DNA of 42,712 bases from an uncultured Actinomycetes bacterium. Lineage in GTDB: Bacteria > Actinomycetota > Acidimicrobiia > Acidimicrobiales > SZUA-35. Position 1 is the first letter of the stretch, and each line of letters opens with the position of its first letter. The stretch is taken from NCBI GenBank assembly GCA_902826025.1, contig CADEDH010000023.1:1-42712 (forward strand), read 5' to 3'. A program made the translations under genes and the position numbers. The notes under the pieces were generated by a model. It was given only the letters and a program-made list of their open reading frames with translations, was not told where the DNA came from and did no database searches. Positions 35,205-42,712 of this stretch are shown here, piece after piece.

Positions 35205-35873
35205 ATCGGCATCGGCACCCTGAACGAGAGCTCCCTCCACGCCGGGCTCAAGGCGGCCCTGTCCCTCCCGGGCGACGAGCACGAGGTGAAGCTGGGGGGC
35301 TTCGTCATCGACATCCGCCGGGGCGACCAGCTGATCGAGGTCCAGACCGTCTCGTTCGCCGCCATGGCCCGCAAGCTCGACCGCCTCCTGGCCGAGCACC
35401 CGATCCGGCTTGTCCATCCGATCGCAGTGGAGACCTGGCTGGTCAAACCAGGGGCCCGACCCCGCCGCTCCCCTCGCCGCAACGACCTCCACGCCCTGTT
35501 CGACGAGCTCGTGAGCATGCCGACACTACTCGACCACCCGAACCTCACGATCGAGGTGGTGCTGGTCACGGTGGAACGCCATCAGGTCCCCGACCCCAAA
35601 CTGCGTCGGGGCCGGGGCGGGTGGCGCACGGTCGATCGCCAGCTGCGGGAGATCCGGAGCCGCCACCGGTTCGACACCGTGGCCGACCTGGCCTCGTTCG
35701 TGCCCGCCGGCCTGCCGCCGGTGTTCACCACGCGCGATCTGGCCCGGGTGGCCGGCATCACCGTCGACCGGGCCCAGAAGATGGCCTACTGCCTCCGGGC
35801 CAACGACCTGTTCTCCGTCGTGGATCGGGACCGGGCCGGCTACCGCTACCGGCTCGGCTCAGGCCGGACATGA
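35205..35873 (+). CDS. Conserved hypothetical protein, probable ATC start
   Basis: About 222 residues. The opening GTLNESSLHAGLK, the following VIDIRRGDQLIEVQT and VHPIAVETWLV blocks and the C-terminal helix-turn-helix-like segment (FTTRDLARVAG...AQKMAYCLR) match a widespread conserved bacterial family of unknown function. Acidic and Glu-x-Gln residues in the N-terminal part could be a nuclease-like core; this is inference. The conserved N-terminus extends about 27 codons upstream of the first canonical start (GTG at 35286), and no ATG, GTG or TTG exists in frame before it. The ATC at 35205 sits where a leaderless start would be. A sequencing error or rare ATC initiation would explain it. Confidence 0.72.
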   Translation: MGIGTLNESSLHAGLKAALSLPGDEHEVKLGGFVIDIRRGDQLIEVQTVSFAAMARKLDRLLAEHPIRLVHPIAVETWLVKPGARPRRSPRRNDLHALFDELVSMPTLLDHPNLTIEVVLVTVERHQVPDPKLRRGRGGWRTVDRQLREIRSRHRFDTVADLASFVPAGLPPVFTTRDLARVAGITVDRAQKMAYCLRANDLFSVVDRDRAGYRYRLGSGRT

Positions 35874-36040
35874 CAGTGGCAGGATCATCTACCCAGGCCA
35901 CATAGGCCGCTCTGTACGAATTGAGACCATCAGTCGCCCACCCTGGACAACCTTGGTAACGTGAGCGAGCGGTTGCCCTGGTCCACCGGGCGACAGCCGC
36001 GCTAGTCGGCAGTTTTCCAAGGCCTTCGGTATCGCGCGGA

Positions 36041-36065
36041 CGGAACAGAAACCTGTTACGTTCCG
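36041..36065. promoter_or_regulatory. Nested inverted repeat, possible operator
   Basis: CGGAAC (36041-36046) pairs with GTTCCG (36060-36065), and inside it AACAG (36044-36048) pairs with CTGTT (36053-36057). It is located about 35 bases upstream of the pseudokinase start and its Shine-Dalgarno, where a repressor or activator site could sit. Confidence 0.4.
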
Positions 36066-36099
36066 CCCGGCGGATGAGGGTCGAAGGGCGGAGGTAGAT

Positions 36100-38451
36100 G
36101 TGAACGATCAGAGCGAGACGGAGCGGGGCTCGGCGGTGAGCCACTGGTTCGGCCTCGACCAGCTCCGGCTCAGCGATGGTGAGCACGGGATCGACGTGAC
36201 CGTCGGTCCGGGCAGCCACTGGGACCGCTCACATCTGCGCCGCCTGCGTCAGTCCGGTGACCTGCCGGGCATGGTGCCGATCATCGACGCCGACTTCTCG
36301 GCCGACGGCAAGCCCTTCGCCGTCACGCCGGTCGTCGAGTCCCCCACCCTCTCCTCCCTGGTCGAAACGGGCGACCTGAGCTGGACCAACGGTGCCGGCA
36401 TTGCCGAGGCGACCGCTCGGGCGATCCACGAGGCCCACCTCCGGGGCCTGTTCCACGGCGCCATCAGCCCCGCCGATGTGCACGTGCTCGGCAACGACGT
36501 CGCCATCAGCGGCGTCGGCCTCGGGCTCGGGGGCCGCCTGCCGGCCGACCGCCTGGCCTGGGCCGCCCCCGAGGTCCGCGATGGTGCCGACCCCACCGAG
36601 CGCTCCGACGTCTACTCGCTGGGCAAGGTGCTCGAGGCGTCGCTCGGCCCCGCCATAGACACCGCCCCCCGCTCGATCCGCCGACTGATCATGTGGTCGA
36701 GCTCCGATACCCCCGAAGCCCGGCCCCCCTCCGCCATGGAGTTCGCCAGCATCCTGGCCGAAGGCCTGGGCGAGGAGCGCAAGACCTACGGACCGGCGTT
36801 CATCTCCACCTCCGAGATGAACGAGTTGGCCACCCGGGCCAGCTCGGCCGTGTCGTCCCACACCCCGAGCGAGACCGCCCGCTCCATCGAGACCAACATG
36901 GGCTCGGCCGGCGTGGCCGCCGCCGGGGCTGCGACCGTTGCCGCCGCCGGGGTCGGCGCCCTGGCCGGCCAGATGGACGACGTCGAGGCCGATACCGGGG
37001 CAGACGCCGGCACCGGCTTCGAGGTCGCCGATACCGATCCCGGCACCACCATCGACGCCGAGGTCACCGCCCCGGTCCCGGCGGGGATCCCCACCGAGAC
37101 GGCGCCGGCCGTCGCCGCCAGCCAGGCAGTCAGCCCAGCCGCCGACGATGCAGTGGCCACAGAAGACGACGACGTCCCGGTCACCGCCGGACGGTCCCAG
37201 TTCGTCCACGAGTACGCCGTGCCGGCGGCGGCCCAGACCGTCGACCTCGACGAGACCTACCTCCCCCGCAAGCAGCGACGGCGGGCCGGCCTCATGTTCG
37301 CCGGCATCCTGGCGCTCGGCTTGGCCGCCATCGCCTGGGGCATCGTGGCCTCCGGCAACAACGACGACAGCGCCATCGGCGACGGCTCGCCGGCATCGGT
37401 GAGTGAGGCCGTCACCACCCCGTCGAGCGAGGCGCCCGCCACCTCGGCCACCGAAGCGCCCGCCACTTCGGTCACCGAGGCGCCGAAGCCCCCTGAATCG
37501 AGCGAGCAGAGCCCGGTGCTCAACACGGCCACCACGGTCACCCCCGCTACCTCCGCGTCGCCGACGACCACCGCTGCTCCGACCACCACCACCGCTGCTC
37601 CGACCACCACCACCGCTGCACCGACCACCACCACCGCTGCACCGACCACCACGGCCGCTCCCGCCACCAGCGCTGCGCCCCTGGTGCCCGAGGGCGGCAT
37701 GAAGGCCAGCCAGGCGGCGGTGCAGGTCCTGCACGGTGTGCCCGGGGCCGAGGTCGACGTCTATGTCAACGGCAGGGCACTGACCACCGGCTTCAACACC
37801 GGCGAGATCGCTGGGCCGGTGAAACTGACCGCTGGCAGCTACGACGTCGCCCTGTTCGCCGCCCAGGCCAACGCCGTCGAGGCCGCATCCGACCGCGCCG
37901 ACAAGCCTCTGATCAGCCAGAAGGTCACAGTCGGGGCCGATCCGGCCACCCTGGTGGCCCACCTCGACGACAAGGGCCAGCCGACGCTGACGGCGTTCAA
38001 GGAAGACCTGTCGCCGGTCGCTCCCGGTCAGAGCCGGGTGGTTCTGCGCAACCTGATGGCCGACGGCGCTGTCGACGCCTCGGTCAACGGCACGATCGTG
38101 GGATCGATCGCCGCCGGCCAGGAGGTCTCGGCGGTGGTGCCCGCCGGCACGGCGAAGATCGAGTTCGTCGGCGACGACGGAAAGGTGCTCACCTCGGCCA
38201 ACGTCACCGTCGGCGACGGCGAGCTGGCCTCCCTGTCGGCCATCGGGGCGCCAGCCAGCTCCACTGCCCAGATCGTGATCGAGCGATTCACCGGCCTGTC
38301 CACCGCACCGGCCGGCGTCCCCACCGGAGACAGCGGCCTGCTCGGCACCGACGACGACCAGGCCGGCCTCAAGCTGGTGTACGGCCTGATGGTCGTCCTC
38401 GCCCTCAGCGGCGGGGTCGTCGCCTTCCGGCGGCAGCGCTCCTGGTCATGA
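36100..38451 (+). CDS. Transmembrane pseudokinase-DUF4397 fusion protein
   Basis: 783 residues. The cytoplasmic N-terminus (about 15-225) is a degenerate Hanks-type kinase: the HRD motif reads HGA (119-121) in FHGAISPADVHVL, DFG is replaced by SGVGLG, yet the APE and SDVYSLG parts remain, so a pseudokinase. An Ala-rich juxtamembrane stretch follows, then a basic KQRRR and a transmembrane helix (396-416). Outside are a Thr/Ala/Pro linker with 7-residue repeats (about 489-521), a DUF4397-type beta domain (about 540-745), and a hydrophobic C-terminal helix with an RRQR tail (757-783). Start: GTG with GGAGG 5 bases upstream (36090-36094). The stop overlaps the sortase ATG (ATGA). The protein may pass an intracellular signal to, or anchor, a surface domain. 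Confidence 0.9.
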   Translation: MNDQSETERGSAVSHWFGLDQLRLSDGEHGIDVTVGPGSHWDRSHLRRLRQSGDLPGMVPIIDADFSADGKPFAVTPVVESPTLSSLVETGDLSWTNGAGIAEATARAIHEAHLRGLFHGAISPADVHVLGNDVAISGVGLGLGGRLPADRLAWAAPEVRDGADPTERSDVYSLGKVLEASLGPAIDTAPRSIRRLIMWSSSDTPEARPPSAMEFASILAEGLGEERKTYGPAFISTSEMNELATRASSAVSSHTPSETARSIETNMGSAGVAAAGAATVAAAGVGALAGQMDDVEADTGADAGTGFEVADTDPGTTIDAEVTAPVPAGIPTETAPAVAASQAVSPAADDAVATEDDDVPVTAGRSQFVHEYAVPAAAQTVDLDETYLPRKQRRRAGLMFAGILALGLAAIAWGIVASGNNDDSAIGDGSPASVSEAVTTPSSEAPATSATEAPATSVTEAPKPPESSEQSPVLNTATTVTPATSASPTTTAAPTTTTAAPTTTTAAPTTTTAAPTTTAAPATSAAPLVPEGGMKASQAAVQVLHGVPGAEVDVYVNGRALTTGFNTGEIAGPVKLTAGSYDVALFAAQANAVEAASDRADKPLISQKVTVGADPATLVAHLDDKGQPTLTAFKEDLSPVAPGQSRVVLRNLMADGAVDASVNGTIVGSIAAGQEVSAVVPAGTAKIEFVGDDGKVLTSANVTVGDGELASLSAIGAPASSTAQIVIERFTGLSTAPAGVPTGDSGLLGTDDDQAGLKLVYGLMVVLALSGGVVAFRRQRSWS
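37565..37651 (+). repeat. 21-bp in-frame tandem repeat
   Basis: The sequence ACCGCTGC recurs every 21 bases at 37570, 37591, 37612 and 37633, giving a 7-residue Thr/Ala/Pro unit in the extracellular linker of the pseudokinase-DUF4397 protein. Copies differ by single bases, so length variation between strains is plausible. Confidence 0.8.
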
Positions 38452-39134
38452 ACCACCCGGTAGCCCACGGCGCGATCGTCCTGGCGATCGCGCTGGCTAG
38501 CGTTGGTTCGATCGTCACTGCGCAGTCCGACCGGGCCTCCGGTGCCACCGGAGGCTCCGGTCGCGCCATGCTCGAGTCGGAAGCATTCGTGCCGGCATCG
38601 GGCACCGGCGTGCCTGTCCGCAACGGCAGCATCGAGAGCGACCAGGCGGCGGCCGCCGCCCGCGTGACCCGCCACCCCACCCAGGTGCAGGTGGGGGCGA
38701 TCGGCCTGGAGGCCCCCGTCATCCCCGTCGGCGTCGACGACAAGAGCCAGTTCGACGTGCCGATCGCCACCACCGTGGGCTGGTACCGGTACGGTTCCGC
38801 CCCCGGTCAGCCGGGGGCGTCGGTGCTGGCCGCTCACGTGGACTACAACGGCGATCGGGGCGCCTTCTACGACCTGTCGAAGCTGAAGCCAGGAGACCGG
38901 GTGACGGTGAAGATGGACGACGGCGCCACCCTCCAGTTCACCGTCACCGGGGTCTACGAGGTCCAGAAACACGAGCTACCGGCGGAGGAGTTGTTCCGCA
39001 AGGACGGCACGCCGGTGCTCAACCTCATCACCTGCGGCGGCACGTTCAACCCCCAGAAGCACTCCTACAACGCCAACGTGGTGGTGACGGCCGAACCGGC
39101 CGATGCTGTCAGCGCCCAGTCGCTGACAGCCTGA
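38448..39134 (+). CDS. Class F-like sortase
   Basis: 228 residues. N-terminal signal anchor (about 5-26), variable Ala-rich stalk, then the sortase barrel with IPVGVDDKS, GWYRYG, His130 in LAAHVDYNG and Cys196 in LITCGGTF. Sortases cut a C-terminal sorting signal and attach the protein to another polymer. No arginine occurs after Cys196 (the usual place of the third catalytic residue); the segment reads HSYNANVVV where relatives usually carry Arg. It overlaps the upstream pseudokinase-DUF4397 gene by 4 bases, so the two are translationally coupled and the DUF4397 protein is the obvious candidate substrate or partner. Confidence 0.9.
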   Translation: MNHPVAHGAIVLAIALASVGSIVTAQSDRASGATGGSGRAMLESEAFVPASGTGVPVRNGSIESDQAAAAARVTRHPTQVQVGAIGLEAPVIPVGVDDKSQFDVPIATTVGWYRYGSAPGQPGASVLAAHVDYNGDRGAFYDLSKLKPGDRVTVKMDDGATLQFTVTGVYEVQKHELPAEELFRKDGTPVLNLITCGGTFNPQKHSYNANVVVTAEPADAVSAQSLTA

Positions 39135-39135
39135 C

Positions 39136-39164
39136 GGCCGGCCCGACGCCCGCCTCAGCCGGCC
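39136..39164. terminator. Inverted repeat between convergent genes
   Basis: GGCCGGC (39136-39142) and GCCGGCC (39158-39164) form a 7-base-pair stem with a 15-base loop. It spans the 20-base gap between the sortase stop and the LysM/BTAD stop and extends into the latter's 3' end. No T-tract. Confidence 0.4.
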
Positions 39165-42100
39165 AGGCGCTTGCGGGGTTCGTTCGACGGCTCCCCACAG
39201 TCGAGGCGGCTCACCTTGTCCTCCCAGGCCTCCACCACCTTGCGCGCCTGGGCCGGCTTCCCGGCGGCCATGTAGACCTCGGTGAGCGTGACCACCAGGG
39301 TCTCATCGGTGGGAGAAGCCGCCAGACCCTGTTGGCAGGCGTTCTGGGCCGCCTCCAGGTGCCCCCGCTCCAGCTCGATGCGGGCCAAACGGGCGGCGGC
39401 GTCGGCCACCATTGCCTCCACCCGAGCGGCGAAGTGGGTCTGGTCGCCAACCCAGGTCCAGTAGCGGGACGACGGCACGGTGAGAGGCACACCCCGCACC
39501 AGCCCGAGGATGGCGGTCAGCGTGGTGGCGGCTGCCGCCGGCTCCTGGCGGTTGGCCGTCTGGACACCCCGCTCGAACTGATCGAGGTCGGTGGTGACGG
39601 CGGCCAGCTGGTAGCGGCCGTCGCGGGCCTCGGGGAAGTGATGGCGGCCGATCCGGGCCCGCAGCTCGGCCAGGAGGTTGGGGAAACGGCTCTGGGAGAT
39701 CACCTGACCGTCCCACAGGGCGTCGATGAGGCTGGCCCGGTTGGAGGCGCCGTTGCAGGCCAGGTAGCAGAGCAACGACAGCTGCTGGGACGTCAGCTCA
39801 GCGTCGAGCCCGTCCACCTCCACCGGCCCCAGCACCCGCACCGTCAGCGTGGGGATCTCCGGGCTGCGGGCCCCCTCGCCATCCGACGCAGGATCGTCAG
39901 CCATCAGCTCGGCGGCCGCCGCCTCTGATGGGGGCACAGGCCCGTCGGCGATGGGCTGGGGCACGATCGGGGCGGCGGCCGGTTCGGGAACCGCCTCCAT
40001 TGCGGTGGGCGGCTCCGGGGCCGGGACGACGGATCGGGGCGGCGGCTCGGGCGCCCGGCCGTCGCCGGCGGGCGCCGGGGCCGGGAGGGGCGGCGGCACC
40101 GACCGTTCCGGTGCCGGGCCACTGCCGGCGAGGGCGGCGAGGCGGAGGCGGAGGTCGGTGACGGAGGCCGACAGGCGGAGGCCGAGCAGCAGCGGCTCAT
40201 CGCCCGCTTCAGACGCGTCCACCAGCAGACGGCCGAGGTCCTTCGCCGGCCCGGCCCCCAGCCCCTGCACCGACAGTGCCAGGTCCCACGGCAGGAGCCG
40301 ACCCTGGCCCCCATCGATATCGAGACGATGCTCGTCGCCCGCCACCGGGTCGACCACCACCACCGCCAGGGGCAGTCGGCGGTCCCGGGCCCGCTCCAAC
40401 AACGGCTCCAGCTCCTCCCGGGCGGCCCAGTCGGTGGCGATCACCACCGGGCTGATCGGCTCACCGTCGCCCGCCACCCGGTGGGCGTAGGCGCTGGTGG
40501 CCGGCCACCGGGCCAGCCGGTCGGCCACGTCGTCGAGCCAGGGCAGGAGCTCGTCCACCAAGGCCGCCGGGTCGGCGTGGCGTACGAGCCGGTAGGACTC
40601 GGTGCCCTCCACCGCCAAGGTGGTGCGGATGTCCATCGTGCCGGCCGACGACGAGGTGGCCAGTTCGTGCACCGCCGAGCGGAGCAGATCACGGGGTCCG
40701 TCGTCGATGCCCGACAGGGCGAGCACACCCACCGCCTCCAGGTTCACCAGCACCCCCTCCCCCAGGGTGACGAGGGCCGGCACCGGGTGGCCGGTGCCGG
40801 CCGACGGCAGCTCGGCGGCCGGCACCGAGCGCTCGAGATACCAGGTGAGCCCCCCATCGACGGTGCTCCAGGGCAGCGGGGCGGCGATCGGGTCGGGATG
40901 GGAGAACTGCACCTCCAGACGATCGGGGCCGAGCTGGAACACAACGGGCTGGGCCACGTCCTCGCCTTCCCACACCGGACGGGCGGCCAGGGAGGCGAGG
41001 GCGGCATCGAGCCAACAGGCGGCGGCTCGATCGGCTTGGCGGTTGAGGGCCCGCTCCACCGGATCGAGCGACGGGTCGGGGCCGGTTGGCACCCGGCCCG
41101 GCCGCCGGTGGGCCATCCGGTACCGACGGCGACGGCGAACCAGGTCGAGGCTGCCGGCGGCCAGCAGCGCACCGCCGGCTCCCAGCACGAGCGGCCCGGG
41201 CCAGACGCCGTGTTCCCCGTCCACCCCAGTGGTTGGAGCGGGGGCACCCCTGGACGCGGTCGGCCCGCTGGCCGGTGCCCCGGCACTCCCCGGCCGTGGC
41301 GGGGCCTCGGCCGGCGGCACAACGTCAACTGTTGGCAAGGGAACCACGGCCCCGTCGCGGGACAGATCGGGCGCGTCGCCAGCCGGAGTGACCAGGGTCT
41401 CGTCGACCGGCGCCAGAGAGCTGGCCGGCGGTTCTCCCACGGCTGGCAGGCTGAAACGCTGCCCGGGGAAGATGAGGTCGGGATCGTCGATCACGGCCCG
41501 GTTCCCGGCCACCAGTTCCTCCACGTAGGAGGCCACAGCGGCCGGCCCGGGGTCGGGGGTGAGCGCCGTGAGGCGCTCGTCGGCCAGGCCCCACAGCGTG
41601 TCGCCCCGCACGACCTCCACCTCCGTTGACGGAAGGTAGCCCGGTGTCGCCGTGGCGGCGACGGTGATGGGCAGATGCAGGGTCCATCCCGGTTCCAGGC
41701 GGGTGAAGGTGGCCCCGAGCACGGTGCCGTCGGGCATCGTCCGCCCCACGTTGGCGTCTCGGATCGACTCCCACCGCTGGCCCGACCCGAGATGGCGTTC
41801 GGCAAGACCCCAGAGGGTGTCACGCCGGCTGACCTGCACCTCCGTGGTGGCGACAACCGGCGCAACGTCCGACGCCGCCCGCGTCGGCGTCGGCTCCTCC
41901 AGATCGGGCATCACCGCCGTCACCGTGACCGCCGCCGTGGGGAGGAGGGTGAGCGGGCCGGGCGTGCCAGCCTGCACAGCCAGCGAAGCGACCAGCGTCC
42001 ATTGGGCCACCAGCCGGGTGGCCAGCCACCGCGTGGGGGCGAGGGCCGCCCAGGGCCGGGGGCGACGTCCCCGGGCCGCCGCCACCACTTCCACCAGGAA

Positions 42101-42340
42101 GCTTGCCGCCAGATCGGCCCAGGCCAGCCAGGCGATCAGAGCGAATGCCTTCACCCAGGTCCAGGCATCGATCTGACCCCGGGTGACAGCGAAACGGATC
42201 TCGTCCCATGACGCCACGGTGGTGGGGAACGGGTTGCCGACGGCCCGGACGAGGGCCACCGGGACGCCCACCAGCAGCACCACAGCCAACGCCGAGCCGG
42301 CCAGCGCCCGGAGTAGGGCCGGGCCCCGCCGGGCCGCCAT
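39155..42340 (-). CDS. Multi-pass LysM/BTAD-domain membrane protein
   Basis: About 1061 residues from the ATG at 42340; the frame is open to 42511 with another ATG at 42376. Several transmembrane helices occupy the first 150 residues, followed by two LysM modules outside (about 163-225 with RRDTLWGLAERHL, and 240-297 with RGDTLWGLADERL) that would bind cell-wall glycan. Then come a Pro-rich segment, a further helix (about 373-397), a basic RRRRR stop-transfer, and a long cytoplasmic part. It ends in a winged-helix-like segment (about 830-905) and a BTAD tetratricopeptide-like region (about 915-1045), the pair found in SARP activators. The layout suggests a wall-sensing protein with a regulator-like cytoplasmic end; DNA binding is unproven. 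Convergent with the sortase. Confidence 0.88.
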   Translation of the reverse strand: MAARRGPALLRALAGSALAVVLLVGVPVALVRAVGNPFPTTVASWDEIRFAVTRGQIDAWTWVKAFALIAWLAWADLAASFLVEVVAAARGRRPRPWAALAPTRWLATRLVAQWTLVASLAVQAGTPGPLTLLPTAAVTVTAVMPDLEEPTPTRAASDVAPVVATTEVQVSRRDTLWGLAERHLGSGQRWESIRDANVGRTMPDGTVLGATFTRLEPGWTLHLPITVAATATPGYLPSTEVEVVRGDTLWGLADERLTALTPDPGPAAVASYVEELVAGNRAVIDDPDLIFPGQRFSLPAVGEPPASSLAPVDETLVTPAGDAPDLSRDGAVVPLPTVDVVPPAEAPPRPGSAGAPASGPTASRGAPAPTTGVDGEHGVWPGPLVLGAGGALLAAGSLDLVRRRRRYRMAHRRPGRVPTGPDPSLDPVERALNRQADRAAACWLDAALASLAARPVWEGEDVAQPVVFQLGPDRLEVQFSHPDPIAAPLPWSTVDGGLTWYLERSVPAAELPSAGTGHPVPALVTLGEGVLVNLEAVGVLALSGIDDGPRDLLRSAVHELATSSSAGTMDIRTTLAVEGTESYRLVRHADPAALVDELLPWLDDVADRLARWPATSAYAHRVAGDGEPISPVVIATDWAAREELEPLLERARDRRLPLAVVVVDPVAGDEHRLDIDGGQGRLLPWDLALSVQGLGAGPAKDLGRLLVDASEAGDEPLLLGLRLSASVTDLRLRLAALAGSGPAPERSVPPPLPAPAPAGDGRAPEPPPRSVVPAPEPPTAMEAVPEPAAAPIVPQPIADGPVPPSEAAAAELMADDPASDGEGARSPEIPTLTVRVLGPVEVDGLDAELTSQQLSLLCYLACNGASNRASLIDALWDGQVISQSRFPNLLAELRARIGRHHFPEARDGRYQLAAVTTDLDQFERGVQTANRQEPAAAATTLTAILGLVRGVPLTVPSSRYWTWVGDQTHFAARVEAMVADAAARLARIELERGHLEAAQNACQQGLAASPTDETLVVTLTEVYMAAGKPAQARKVVEAWEDKVSRLDCGEPSNEPRKRLAG

Positions 42341-42428
42341 CAGCCCCTGCTCCCGGGGCCGGCCTCCCCCGCCCATCGGCGGGTCCGACCGGCACCAGAC
42401 GCCAGGTGCCCGGCCCGTACCCGGCCTC

Positions 42429-42712
42429 TCACGAACCGGACCCGGGCGACGGTTCCGCCCCATCCGGGGGCGGCGGGGGTGGCGGAGGCGGCCAGGCCGC
42501 GGCGAGGCCATCCTCGGGTGGGGCCAGGCCCTGCGCCCGGGCCCGGGCGGCGGCGATGGCGAGGCTCACCGGGATGGCCTGCGCCGCCCCGGGCGGAGGC
42601 GGTGGCGGCGGCGGCGGCGCCGCGTCGAACAGGACCGAGGGGGGCGGAGGCAGCAGCTGGTCGCCAGCCGAGACCGGCAAGGGCGGAACCTGGGCCGGGT
42701 CGGGCCCCGGCG
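42429..42712 (-). CDS. 3' end of a proline-rich gene, truncated by the window edge
   Basis: Only the last 94 codons are inside the window; the frame is open to the right edge and the true start is outside. The visible tail is rich in Pro, Ala and Gly with two polyproline runs and a short helical stretch (VSLAIAAARARAQG), with no recognisable domain. It lies upstream of the LysM/BTAD gene on the same strand (about 88 bases apart), so the two could form an operon. Function unknown. Confidence 0.65.
   Translation of the reverse strand, partial: PGPDPAQVPPLPVSAGDQLLPPPPSVLFDAAPPPPPPPPPGAAQAIPVSLAIAAARARAQGLAPPEDGLAAAWPPPPPPPPPDGAEPSPGSGS

Noticed and set aside
37562..37660. Regular repeats that might suggest a CRISPR or a mobile repeat
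   Set aside because: They are contiguous 21-bp in-frame units encoding a Thr/Ala/Pro linker, with no spacers.

Overview
The window is very GC-rich throughout and gene-dense, with short intergenic gaps, frequent 4-base ATGA gene overlaps and GTG/TTG starts. Together with a nickel superoxide dismutase, a class F-type sortase, BTAD/LysM and Hsp70-TM membrane proteins and many -10 hexamers placed just upstream of start codons, this points to a high-GC actinobacterium. An Acidimicrobiia-like lineage is possible, but that is a guess from gene style, not from a marker gene. I see no rRNA, tRNA, CRISPR array, integrase or insertion sequence, so this looks like ordinary chromosome with one secondary-metabolism locus running off the left edge.

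Left edge (1-8110): the 3' part of a large nonribosomal peptide synthetase (NRPS) and a cytochrome P450. The first visible adenylation domain is interrupted between core motifs A8 and A9 by a complete PP-loop ATPase of the N-acetyl sugar amidotransferase type. After a second C-A-T set and a thioesterase, the chain continues into a helical segment and a SAM methyltransferase. This is the most unusual assembly in the window. Next (8202-11938): an ECF sigma factor with an apparent autoregulatory promoter, a co-transcribed membrane protein, and a convergent membrane-anchored HExxH protein.

Middle (12041-23346): an OtsB/GH15 fusion whose GH15 general acid appears to be Gln; an ABC-F protein; nickel superoxide dismutase with its maturation protease (sodN-sodX); a C-terminally membrane-anchored Hsp70 ATPase; and a tight three-gene run of cystathionine beta-synthase, a cystathionine gamma-synthase/lyase-type enzyme and a 2-hydroxyacid dehydrogenase. 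Then (23422-35873): an MMPL-like membrane protein, a Cys-less thiolase-like protein, OtsA (trehalose-6-phosphate synthase, partner of the OtsB fusion), AroA, a small DUF2007-like protein, a membrane coiled-coil protein, a 370-base non-coding stretch, an orphan sugar-ABC ATPase, a zinc-ribbon protein, NudC, a class I glutamine amidotransferase and a conserved protein that seems to start at ATC.

Right edge (36041-42712): a transmembrane pseudokinase-DUF4397 protein translationally coupled to a sortase, convergent with a multi-pass LysM/BTAD regulator, then the 3' end of a proline-rich gene cut by the window.

A recurring signal is a TANNNT hexamer 6-8 bases upstream of the start codon (P450, ABC-F, thiolase-like, otsA, aroA, nudC, amidotransferase, the ATC gene), consistent with leaderless transcripts. 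Genes with a clear Shine-Dalgarno (otsB-GH15, sodN, hsp70-like, metB-like, the pseudokinase) form a second class.
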